Position numbers and translations under genes: made by a program. The notes beneath the pieces are model-generated. The model was not told the origin of the DNA. It saw only the letters and a list, made by a program, of their open reading frames with translations, and did not search any database. A DNA stretch of 64,000 nt from Streptomyces albipurpureus (GTDB lineage: Bacteria > Actinomycetota > Actinomycetes > Streptomycetales > Streptomycetaceae), in the NCBI RefSeq assembly GCF_023701525.1, contig NZ_JAMQAW010000007.1, forward strand, positions 46,181 through 110,180. Direction: 5' to 3'. This document shows, in pieces, positions 34,541 to 42,202 of the stretch. Each line of letters begins with the position of its first letter. Within the stretch, counting starts at the first letter, position 1.

Positions 34541-35251
34541 TCAGCAGTCGTCGGTGTGGGCAAGCGCGCCGGTGGTGAGGCGCCCGACGATCGCCGGGGC
34601 CTCGTGGACGAGCGTGTCATCGGTGAGCGCTTCAACCATGAACAGCGCGAAGTCCACCCGTCGTGTCATATTGCCCGCGAGGACCGGATCGCCGACATGG
34701 CGGCTCCACACGGGGAGCCCCTGGCTCTTGCCCTCCTCCAGATCGCTGCCGCGGACCAGGGTCCATCTCCGGTCGGCGGCGAAGATACGGCGCGCCGCCT
34801 CCAGTTGGTCGTTGACGTCGAGGAGGCGCAGGACGCGGGCCAGCTTGGTGATGGTCAGGACGAGGGTCCGGAACTTCCAGGAGTACCGGTCCCGGGCGTC
34901 CCGGCGGACGTGCCAGCCGCAGGAGAAGACCAGCCGGGCGTCCGGGGCGGCGTGATCGAGTACCGCCTGCGCGGTGCCCGACGAGTACTGCCGCATACCC
35001 CAGGGGACCAGTACGGTCAGCACCCCTTCACACCCGGCGACGGCCCGCCGGATCACCTCCGGGTCGTTCGTGTCTCCGGGGACGATCGTGATCCGGTCCG
35101 CGAGCGCGGCGAGTTTGCCGACACTGCGTTCGCGGCAGACGCCGACGACCTCGTAGCCGCGGTCCAGGCAGTGCTGGACCATGTACTGCCCCAGCTTTCC
35201 GGAAGCTCCGACTACGCAGACCTTCCGCATCCGCTCTGGTTCTGAACTCAT
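34541..35251 (-). CDS. NAD(P)-binding NmrA-like protein
   Basis: A 236-residue Rossmann protein: VCVVGASGKLGQYMVQHCLD carries GxxGxxG; ADRITIVPGDTNDPEVIRRA and ARLVFSCGWHVRRD follow the atypical SDR/NmrA pattern, and WTLVRGSDLEEGKS marks the C-terminal part. Soluble; probably NADPH-dependent. It is divergent from a TetR regulator with a clear operator between them, so it is the probable regulated target. It differs from the NmrA-like gene at 4245. Confidence 0.85.
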   Translation of the reverse strand: MSSEPERMRKVCVVGASGKLGQYMVQHCLDRGYEVVGVCRERSVGKLAALADRITIVPGDTNDPEVIRRAVAGCEGVLTVLVPWGMRQYSSGTAQAVLDHAAPDARLVFSCGWHVRRDARDRYSWKFRTLVLTITKLARVLRLLDVNDQLEAARRIFAADRRWTLVRGSDLEEGKSQGLPVWSRHVGDPVLAGNMTRRVDFALFMVEALTDDTLVHEAPAIVGRLTTGALAHTDDC

Positions 35252-35283
35252 TTACTCGTGCTCCCGCCCTCGCCCGACCACAT

Positions 35284-35321
35284 ACTTACGATGTAAGGAA
35301 CGCTAAACTAACATCGTAAGT
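35284..35321. promoter_or_regulatory. TetR operator between divergent genes
   Basis: Perfect 11-bp inverted repeat ACTTACGATGT (35284-35294) / ACATCGTAAGT (35311-35321), 16 bp apart, in the 99-bp gap between the NmrA-like gene and tetR. The left half-site is itself part of a CTTAC-GAT-GTAAG palindrome. Its position covers both promoters, so the TetR protein probably represses both genes. Confidence 0.8.
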
Positions 35322-35350
35322 ACGACAGGGGCAACAGTGGAGTGGCATTC

Positions 35351-36025
35351 ATGCGCGAGCACGGCACCGACGGGCGGGCGAAGTCGAGGCGGAAGGGACT
35401 GAACGGGGAACGTGTGGTCGCGGCCGCGATCGAGCTGGCCGACGAGAAGGGCTTGGCCGGGGTCACCATGCGGGCTCTCGCCGGCCGGCTGGGCGTCGAG
35501 GCGATGTCGCTCTACAACCATGTGCGGAGCCGGGAGGACCTCCTCGACAGGATGGTCGACAACGTGTTCGGCCGGATCGACCCGCCGCCGTCGGCGACGG
35601 ACTGGAGAACTGCCATGCGCCACCGCGCCCGATCGGTCCGTACGGTGCTCCTGGACCACCCGTGGGCCCTCAGCCTGCTGAACTCCCGCAGCCGACCGGG
35701 CCCGGCGACCCTACGTCACCTGGACGCCGTCCTGGGAACCCTGCGTGGCGGGGGATTCTCCGTCGCGATGACCGTGCGCGCCATCTCTGCGATCGACAGC
35801 TACATCCACGGGTTCATCCTGCAGGAGTTGAGCCTGCCCTTCACCGACCAGCAGGAACTGGACGACGTCACGGACGGCATCATGCGCGAGATGCCGACCG
35901 ACGCCCACCCGCACCTCGCGGAGGTCATCACCCTGCAGATGCGCGGGCCCGGATACGACAAGACGGAGGAATTCGAGTTCGGCCTGTCCCTCGTCCTCAA
36001 CGGCCTGCACCCCGATGAGGCCTGA
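35351..36025 (+). CDS. TetR/AcrR family transcriptional regulator
   Basis: 224 residues from ATG 35351. The N-terminal helix-turn-helix is GLAGVTMRALAGRLGVEAMS followed by LYNHVRSREDLLDRMVD. The C-terminal ligand domain is of the TetR_C_1 type (HPWALSLLNSRSRPGPATLR; TVRAISAIDSYIHGFILQEL). Such proteins release DNA on binding a small hydrophobic ligand. The divergent NmrA-like oxidoreductase is the likely target. Confidence 0.9.
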   Translation: MREHGTDGRAKSRRKGLNGERVVAAAIELADEKGLAGVTMRALAGRLGVEAMSLYNHVRSREDLLDRMVDNVFGRIDPPPSATDWRTAMRHRARSVRTVLLDHPWALSLLNSRSRPGPATLRHLDAVLGTLRGGGFSVAMTVRAISAIDSYIHGFILQELSLPFTDQQELDDVTDGIMREMPTDAHPHLAEVITLQMRGPGYDKTEEFEFGLSLVLNGLHPDEA

Positions 36026-36036
36026 AGCCCCAGGGA

Positions 36037-36243
36037 CGGAACTCGACTCCTCTGGACGTGCTGGTCGTTCACGATGACGGCACGGTGGACACGGTCGAGC
36101 TGACCGGCATCGTGGACATCGCCACTCGCACGCTGGCTGCGGCGGTGCCGCGGCCGTCGACAGAGGCGGTGGACGCAGCCCTGCTGCTGGCGCGTGCGGT
36201 GGCGCCGGAGCCGATGCGTCCCGGTTGGCCGGACGCCCTCTCG
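36037..36243 (+). pseudogene. Mu/TnsB-like DDE transposase fragment
   Basis: Frame with STPLDVLVVHDDGTVDTVEL, TGIVDIATRT and AVAPEPMRPGWPDAL. Related Streptomyces transposases read DSTPLDV-X-DDGTVD-VELTG-VD-ATRT and EPMRPGW-DAL around the first catalytic Asp of an rve-type core. The fragment lacks everything before and after and is fused at about 36235 to an inverted kinase fragment. Confidence 0.6.
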
Positions 36244-36467
36244 GGTGCCATGTAGGCCGGGGTGCCGATCAGGACGCCTGCGGTGGTGATGTCGTGTCGG
36301 GCGTCGCTGCTCTTGGTGATGCCGAAGTCGACGGCCGTTGCCTTGCCTCTGGAGCGGACGACGATGTTGGACGGCTTGATGTCCCGGTGGGTCAGGCCCT
36401 CCTCATGTGCGGTCCCCAGGGCGTCGGCGACACAGGCCGCTGTGCGCACGACCTCGGGCAGAGGCAG
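36228..36467 (-). pseudogene. Ser/Thr protein kinase fragment
   Basis: Contains HRDIKPSN (catalytic loop), AVDFGI (DFG metal-binding motif) and GTPAYMAPE (activation-segment end), preceded by EVVRTAACVADALGTAHEEG. It is thus only the central part of a Hanks-type kinase: the ATP-binding N-lobe and the region after APERASG are missing. It cannot be functional. Confidence 0.75.
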
Positions 36468-36831
36468 TCGCCTGCCCAGCGCCGAGACCCTCAACACGGT
36501 GCGCCGTGCCCGATACTCAGCCCAGCTGGCCAACCTCGCCAACACCGACTGACCGCCCGCCTTCGCGCACTCAGTGACGCTGCCCCGCACATCGGGAGCA
36601 GCGCCACTTCTGCATCCCAGGGCCGCTTTGTTTCAGCTCGCTGAAACACCACGGTTTCGTCTGTGTGACCGTTCTCCCGGCACGCACCCCCCTCTTCGAG
36701 AAGGCAGCAGGTCAAAGGGATCTCATGGCGGAGCGGCACTCGCCACGCCGCCCCCTGCCCCAGCAGCACCCTTGCGGCCAGAGCACGGTGCCCCTTCTGG
36801 ACTGGCCGGCTTCATCGCGACCGTGCACTCC

Positions 36832-37824
36832 ATGATGAGCGTGCTCGCCAACGAGTGTGCGGTTCCCGAGATGGACCTGACAGTAGTACTCACCGGCGAC
36901 ATCACGGCATCGATCCGCGCGCACAGTGAGAGCGATCGGAACTTCACCCCCGAACGGTCCGGCGGCATCGTGGAAGGCAAGACAATCGAGGTCGTTCGGG
37001 ACTTCAGCCAAACCGTCATCGTCATCGACATCGACACGGGAACCGAGACCGCCGACGAGGAACTAGACGAGGCGGAGTTGCTTCACCTCGTCATGCACGA
37101 GTACGGGCACGCCCTGCTCGGGCGGCTGCGGGCAGGAGCCGGAACCCGGCCTCCCAAGACGACCCGCTCGAAGACGCCGGAAGAAGTAGCAGCGATCTGG
37201 GCATACGAAGCGGCCCACGAGTTCCGGTGCGACCTGCTCTCCAACACCCTCTTGGCGAAGTTCGCCACCACGACAGACGACGATGGGGCGACCCGGCCGT
37301 TCACCTTCGCCGACCTTGTCGGCGAAGGCTACCGCGATGCCTTCGCCAGCCTCCTTGACCACGTGCACCCCGGGTGGCCCGACCTGGTGTTCGCGTACCA
37401 GACGCACCAGATCGACCTGGACGAGATGTACGAGGGGCTGCTCCACGGCACCGGCGGGGTTCTCAAGCTGATCGCGCATGCCGATGCCGTGGAGGAAACG
37501 GGCGGGAATGCTCCGCTCCTGGCCGGATTCGCGGATCACCCAGCCGTCCGCGAGATCCCCGGCCCGATCTGGGGACCCATCCGCAAAGTGCTCGACACGA
37601 GTCCCATAATGCCCTCACTGGACGAGTTCGCGGCCGTGGACAATGCCGTTCAGGAGCATGGCGAGCGCATGGTCACCGTGTGGCAGTCCCTGGGAGTCAG
37701 CGCGCTTGACGGACGAAGGCGAGTTCTAGGTGACCGTGAGCTGAGAATGCGTACGAAGTGCGCGCCCTGCCTCACACGCTCACACCTGACAGGGCAGCGC
37801 GTCTACCCGAAGGACTGCCTGTGA
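36832..37824 (+). CDS. Predicted zinc metallopeptidase-like protein (HEYGH)
   Basis: From ATG 36832 (an upstream GTG at 36823 is possible) 330 residues. LLHLVMHEYGHALLGRL holds the HExxH zincin motif at about residues 89-93. A later acidic helix (YEAAHEFRCDLLSNTLLAKF) may give the third metal ligand. The N-terminal part (MDLTVVLTGDITASIRAHSE, TVIVIDIDTG) is beta-rich. There is no signal peptide, so it should act in the cytoplasm. It is not ImmA/IrrE by any obvious extra motif. The frame is open upstream to 36574 but that part lacks coding character. Isolated gene. Confidence 0.65.
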   Translation: MMSVLANECAVPEMDLTVVLTGDITASIRAHSESDRNFTPERSGGIVEGKTIEVVRDFSQTVIVIDIDTGTETADEELDEAELLHLVMHEYGHALLGRLRAGAGTRPPKTTRSKTPEEVAAIWAYEAAHEFRCDLLSNTLLAKFATTTDDDGATRPFTFADLVGEGYRDAFASLLDHVHPGWPDLVFAYQTHQIDLDEMYEGLLHGTGGVLKLIAHADAVEETGGNAPLLAGFADHPAVREIPGPIWGPIRKVLDTSPIMPSLDEFAAVDNAVQEHGERMVTVWQSLGVSALDGRRRVLGDRELRMRTKCAPCLTRSHLTGQRVYPKDCL

Positions 37825-38228
37825 GCCTGGCAGACCTCAGTTCGGGCCGAGGTGCACCGGGTGCGTGACACCGACCCGGGGTCCGAGCCGGGCGTGTTTG
37901 TGTCGTCTTGGGGTGCGCTGTTGGTGGGCGGATAGCGGCGTCGCCCGTGGCCGGGTAGGCCGGCCGGGGTCGCGTAGACGCTGGAGCCGCCGCTGGTGGT
38001 GACCGGGTGTGCGCGCCACCCTTGCGCTGGTGCGGGTGGCACCATCCGCAGTAGTCCGTCCGGGAGGGGACGCGGAGTGGGCGGGGTGACTACGGGCTCT
38101 CCGGACAGCGGGCACCATCCTCCCTCTGGCATGGAGTGCAGGGCGAGGGTGTCCTTGTGGGTGATCCGGGCCCAGGTGCCGCAGGCGCATTCATAGGTGT
38201 TCGTGAGCTCTTTGCCACTCAGGACCAC
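37803..38228 (-). CDS. Hypothetical protein with CxC/CP metal-site-like motifs
   Basis: GTG 38228 overlaps the end of the upstream small zinc-ribbon gene by 10 bp, indicating coupling. The product (141 residues) has a folded-looking N-terminus (NTYECACGTWARITHKDTLA, then GGWCPLSG) and a long Pro/Thr/Gly-rich tail. The cysteines could form a zinc ribbon. Its 3' end overlaps the convergent metallopeptidase gene by 22 bp. Family not recognised. Confidence 0.5.
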   Translation of the reverse strand: MVLSGKELTNTYECACGTWARITHKDTLALHSMPEGGWCPLSGEPVVTPPTPRPLPDGLLRMVPPAPAQGWRAHPVTTSGGSSVYATPAGLPGHGRRRYPPTNSAPQDDTNTPGSDPGSVSRTRCTSARTEVCQAHRQSFG

Positions 38229-38368
38229 TTCCCGGACTTCGTGCAGATGCCGGGGCGTCCCGGGGTGGAGTGCTCGTAGAGGTGACCGTTGCGCAGGCTT
38301 GCTTTCGTCGGGGTACCGCACTCGGGGCAGTCGATCAGCCTAGTCGGTGCGGAACCGCGCCTCGGCAT
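38219..38368 (-). CDS. Small zinc-ribbon protein
   Basis: 49 residues from ATG 38368, directly after GAAGGAGG. It has LIDCPECGTPTKASLRNGHL, then YEHSTPGRPGICTKSGKW: a CPxC knuckle plus a later Cys and His residues, fitting a small zinc ribbon. It is the first gene of a coupled pair with 37803-38228. Small CPECG proteins are common near mobile DNA in Streptomyces but have no assigned role. Confidence 0.65.
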   Translation of the reverse strand: MPRRGSAPTRLIDCPECGTPTKASLRNGHLYEHSTPGRPGICTKSGKWS

Positions 38369-38581
38369 GTCGTCCTCCTTCACTCGGCCTGCCCCGCCTT
38401 CTCGGTCAACTCGTCGTATCTCGGGGCCTTTTGAATATCCCCCTGCACGGCTGCCGTCCACACCTGGCTGTGCGCCCCGCTCCAGCCTGCGCAGAATGAT
38501 CCGCGCGGAGAACGCCGGGCGCGACTTGACTTCCGACCGCTCGGCAGGCACCGTCGGTCGTCCGCGTCCCTAGCGCCGAGG

Positions 38582-38609
38582 CGGGCCTGCGTGTTCTGCC
38601 GCAGGCCCG
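38582..38609. terminator. Hairpin terminator
   Basis: 10-bp perfect stem CGGGCCTGCG/CGCAGGCCCG with an 8-nt loop, just downstream of the leftward DUF5710 gene stop at 38618. Confidence 0.75.
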
Positions 38610-38617
38610 TCGTCTTC

Positions 38618-39385
38618 CTACCGGCGCCTCAGCATTCGGCGGATGACCGAGTCGGAGCCGCCTTGCTGGGGCACCGCCGGTTTGCCGGCGATGCTGCGGA
38701 GGGTGTCCTCCGCAACACCGGCCCGGTCCTTCGCTCCGGGCGGCGGTGCGAGGGTGATCCCGGCGTCGGTGAGGATGCCCAGGTTCAGTTCCCAGGCGGT
38801 GGCCGAGCGCTGCTGCCACAGGGCGAAGGCGGCCCGGACATGCTCGCGGGCCTGGGGCTCCGTCATCTTGGTGACTTTGATCAGGTGAGCAAATGCCTGT
38901 GCTTCGATGCCGCGGACCTGGGCATAGCCGAAATGCGTGACAGTGTGACAGTCGGTGCACAGGCAGATCAGCCGCTTGAGGGTCTGCACCCGGGTGGTGT
39001 CGTCGAAGGTCCAGCGCTCATGGGCTTCCAGCCACCGCTTGGCATCGCGGTCTTCTGCCGACCCGCAGGCCTCGCAGCGCTGCCCAGCCCGGTGGGTGAT
39101 CATCCGGCGGAGACGTTCCCAGTCCTTCTTGTCGACGCAGGAGCGGACGTTGGTGAACCAGCAGGTGCTGGGCACCAGGTCGACAAATAGGCCGTTGCCC
39201 AGAGTCCGGTCCTCGCCGGGCAGGAGGTCGGGCACATCCGGGGCTGCTGCCCACCGCTGGAGTTCAGGAATCCCCGGACGGGGCGCGTACCAGCGCTTCA
39301 CGGTCCCGTCCCAGCGGGCCCCGCCCCTCTTGGCTTCGTCCTTGTCCGCATACGGAACATCCAGCCAGTGCCGCTCAACTGCCAT
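38618..39385 (-). CDS. DUF5710 protein with HNH-like cysteine/histidine domain
   Basis: 255 residues. The N-terminus HWLDVPYADKDEAKRGGARW then WYAPRPGIPELQRW is a DUF5710 domain, often found in DNA primase-like or plasmid proteins. The middle carries CEACGSAEDRD, LEAHERWTF and RLICLCTDCHTVTHFG: a CxxC-x-H-x-CxxCH-x-H arrangement as in HNH endonucleases with a zinc scaffold. The C-terminus is low complexity. ATG 39385 has GGAGG upstream and an inverted repeat in its promoter region. A DNA-acting role is inferred. Confidence 0.75.
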   Translation of the reverse strand: MAVERHWLDVPYADKDEAKRGGARWDGTVKRWYAPRPGIPELQRWAAAPDVPDLLPGEDRTLGNGLFVDLVPSTCWFTNVRSCVDKKDWERLRRMITHRAGQRCEACGSAEDRDAKRWLEAHERWTFDDTTRVQTLKRLICLCTDCHTVTHFGYAQVRGIEAQAFAHLIKVTKMTEPQAREHVRAAFALWQQRSATAWELNLGILTDAGITLAPPPGAKDRAGVAEDTLRSIAGKPAVPQQGGSDSVIRRMLRRR

Positions 39386-39400
39386 ACCTAACCTCCAAGT

Positions 39401-39413
39401 TGACGATACGTCA
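39401..39413. promoter_or_regulatory. Inverted repeat TGACGATACGTCA upstream of the DUF5710 gene
   Basis: TGACG-ATA-CGTCA, 16 bp upstream of the 39385 start and overlapping an AT-rich ATATGACG stretch on the gene's strand. Candidate operator. Confidence 0.4.
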
Positions 39414-39632
39414 TATCATGGAGGGGAGGCTAGCGGGAAGCACCGACAGTGATGCTGATACTCAGGTTCCGGTGGCCGTGACTCGGGCACTGACTGACGT
39501 CCTGCTGGGCTGTCCTCGGGTTGTTCTGCCCGGCCGCCGGGACCTGTCCTCACGGCTCCGGCCTGGCGGAACATGACCTGATAGGAGCTTGGTCAGAAGC
39601 CCCCTCAACGTCCTGTCCGCGCCACCCGGCCG

Positions 39633-40566
39633 GTGCCCACCTCCGGTTGGGAAGGCATCATCAGCACGGCATCAGAGGTCGCAGAGGACACCGCGGACCA
39701 GGATGTGTTCGGCGGGTTCGACTCCCATGCCGACACCGTCCACGTCGCGGTCATCAGCGACAACGGCGGGCACCTCGCGGTCGCCGAGTTCGCCGCCACC
39801 GCCGCCGGATACGCCGCGGCCCTGGCCTTCCTCGACGCCCACGGCCACGTGAACGCCATCGGAGTGGAAGGCACCTCCTCCTACGGCGCCGGCTTCACCC
39901 GCGCCGCCCGCGCCGCAGGCCTCGATGTCGTCGACGTCAACCGGCCCGACCGGGCCGAACGCCGCCGCATCGGCAAGTCCGACCCCATCGACGCCTACGC
40001 CGCCGCCCGCGCCGCCCTGTCCGGACGAGCCTCCAGCGCTCCCAAGGACGACACCGTCGCCGGCATACGCGCCCTGCACAACGCCGCCCGCTCCGCTGTC
40101 AAGGCCCGCACAGCCGCCCTCAACCAGATCACCAACCTCCTCGTCACCGCACCCGAGGCCGTCCGCGCCAGGTTCGGCCGGCTCAAGGGGACGGACCGCA
40201 CCGAGGCCCTGGCCCGGCTGCGACCGGCTGGGGACGCCGTCCACACCGCGGTCCTCACCGCACTCAAGAGCCTCGCCCGACGTGTCAAAGAACTCACCGC
40301 CGAGCACGACGCACTCACCAAGGCCCTCGACAGCCAGGCCACCGCCCACAACCCCGGCCTGCGAGCCGCCTACGGAGTCGGCCCCGACACCGCGGCCCAA
40401 CTGCTGGTCACGGCGGGAGGCAACCCCGACCGGCTACGGACCGAGGCATCCTTCGCCGCCCTCCGCGGAGCCGCCCCCGTCCCCGCCTCCAGCGGCAAAA
40501 CCAACCGGCACCGCCTCTCACGAGGCGGCGACGGGGCGGCCAACGCCGCCCTCTACCGCATCGCCC
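39633..40566 (+). pseudogene. IS110 family transposase truncated at the C-terminus
   Basis: Starts at GTG 39633. FGGFDSHADTVHVAVISDNG begins the DEDD domain; RIGKSDPIDAYAAARAAL holds the internal Asp cluster; the Transposase_20 part reaches GVGPDTAAQLLVTAGGNPDR and SSGKTNRHRLSRGGDGAANA, then stops at LYRIA where a Tn3 fragment is joined at about 40567. The last C-terminal helices are missing. It is a different lineage from the 9939-11180 and 23903-24890 copies. Confidence 0.85.
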
Positions 40567-40781
40567 CGGTGCCGCTGGGCGTGCGCGAGGGCGTCCAGCA
40601 CCCGGCTGTCCTCGCTGGTCGCGGTGAACTTCAGCTTGCCGTTGACGGCCAGGTCGAACATCACCGCCCGGTCCCGGCCGATCTGCCCGTACAGCAGCAC
40701 TTCCCAGAAGTCGCCGTGGTGAGCGGAGACCTTCTCGATCTGCTCGTACTGCTTCGCGAAGCCACCGAAGCCCTCCCCGCG
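40567..40781 (-). pseudogene. Tn3 family TnpA internal fragment, inverted
   Basis: Leftward frame GFGGFAKQYEQIEKVSAHHG then EVLLYGQIGRDRAVMFDLAV and EDSRVLDALAHAQRHR, matching the central part of Streptomyces Tn3-type TnpA. It is in inverse orientation to the C-terminal TnpA piece that follows at 40837, so an inversion or fold-back separated the two. Confidence 0.7.
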
Positions 40782-40836
40782 CGGGTGACCGCGCCGAACC
40801 CGCCGGCCCGCACCATCTGGGCCTTCACCAGGGAGA

Positions 40837-41478
40837 GGACCGCACGCGCTGTTCGGCGAGCCGGGCGAGAGCGTCATCGACTTCGACCTGATCGAGTCCC
40901 AGTTCCGCCACCTGATGCGGGTGGCCGTCTCCGTACGCGAGGGCACCATCTCCTCCTCCACACCACTCAAGCGGCTGCGGTCGGGGTCGCGGAAGAACGC
41001 CACCTACGCCGCCTTTCGCGAGGTCGGCCGCGTAATCCGCACCGTCCAGCTGCTGCGCTACCTCTCGGACGCGCCGCTGCGCCGACGGGTGACCGCGGCG
41101 ACCAACAAGGTCGGGTCGTTCAACCGGTTCTCCCAGTGCATCGGCTTCGGCAACCGCGGCGCCATCGCCGACAACGACCCCATCGAGCGGGAGTAGGCGA
41201 TGAAGTTCAACGCCCTGCTCACGAACGCGGTGACCTTCCACAACGCCCTGGACATCGCGGAGATCGTGCGGCAGCTGCTGGAGGAGGGATGGGAGATCGA
41301 CCCGGAGGACCTGGCCCGCGTCTCGCCGTACCTGACCGAGCACATCAACCGGTTCGGCGAGTACAGCACCCACGAACTCGGCATCCAGCCCGACGCATAT
41401 GAGCCGAAATTCGATGTCGACTTCGCCCCGCCGCGTGAGCAGGACCTGACTGCCGTCGGCCTCGGTCAGGCCGCTTGA
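40837..41478 (+). pseudogene. Tn3 family TnpA C-terminal fragment with a stop codon
   Basis: Reads GPHALFGEPGESVIDFDLIE, then REGTISSSTPLKRLRSGSRK, TNKVGSFNRFSQCIGFGNRG and IADNDPIERE, where a TAG (41194-41196) replaces a sense codon; the same frame goes on MKFNALLTNAVTFHNALDIA, HINRFGEYSTHELGI to 41478. This is the RNase-H-like catalytic C-terminus of TnpA. Truncated and with a nonsense mutation. Confidence 0.85.
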
Positions 41479-41753
41479 CTGACCGCGAGTCTTCTTGTGT
41501 GGGCGCCGCTTCTCGTGGTGCGGTGTCAGGTGTGGGGCGATGGAGCGCCGGGTGGCGACCATGAGGCCGAAGGCCAGGGCGTGGCCGACGAGGTGCGAGC
41601 CGCCGCGGACAGTCCTGGCGCTGACGCCAGTGAAGTTCTGGTCGTGTTCTGGTCGAACATCAACCTGTACGACGCCTTCCGCCTGGCAACGGCAAGCGGC
41701 TCGATCAGGGGCTTCCTGTCAGCTTGCCTCGGCAGCGGCAGGTTGAGGCGGCC

Positions 41754-42122
41754 TCAGCGTCCCGGCGCCCCTGAGGGCGCGGCGGTGATGATGGTGTCGA
41801 GGATCGCGCGCGACGCCTGTAGATCTTCGATGGCGTGGGTGATTCGCTCGCCTTCCCGGCGCAGTTGGGCGAGTAGGTCCGGGCAGGTGGGCACGAGATG
41901 CTCGTCGTCCGCCCGGATGCACGGCAGGACCTGGGCGATCAGAGCGGTCGGAAGCCCGGCCGCCAGCAGACAGCGAATGCGGCGCACTGTCTCGACGTCC
42001 GACTCGCAGTAGATGCGGTAGCCGCTGGGCAGCCTGTCGGGCGTCAGGAGTCCTCGCTGTTCGTAGTAGCGCAGCAGCCGCTCATGGACCCCGGTACGCC
42101 GCGCCATCTCCTTCATGCGCAT
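41754..42122 (-). CDS. MerR family transcriptional regulator
   Basis: MRMKEMARRTGVHERLLRYY then EQRGLLTPDRLPSGYRIY is a MerR winged helix; the dimerisation helix (LRREGERITHAIEDLQASRA) and a short C-terminus follow. ATG 42122 is preferred; a GTG at 42176 is in frame but falls inside the operator. CPDLLAQ and VLPCIRADDE supply two cysteines, but a classic metal-binding loop is not evident. It is divergent from the gene at 42203, whose promoter it most likely activates by DNA untwisting. Confidence 0.88.
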   Translation of the reverse strand: MRMKEMARRTGVHERLLRYYEQRGLLTPDRLPSGYRIYCESDVETVRRIRCLLAAGLPTALIAQVLPCIRADDEHLVPTCPDLLAQLRREGERITHAIEDLQASRAILDTIITAAPSGAPGR

Positions 42123-42163
42123 GCCGCTCAGCTCATTCCTGTTCCCCTTGCCCACGCCGCGAC

Positions 42164-42193
42164 TTGACTCTGACACTGATGTCGGAGTCTAGC
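42164..42193 (+). promoter_or_regulatory. MerR-type promoter/operator
   Basis: -35 TTGACT (42164-42169) and a TCTAGC -10 (42188-42193), 18 bp apart, with an inverted repeat ACTCTGACA-CTGA-TGTCGGAGT between and overlapping them. This long-spacer, operator-in-spacer layout is diagnostic for MerR regulation of the rightward gene at 42203. Confidence 0.75.
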
Positions 42194-42202
42194 GTCGTCG
42201 CC

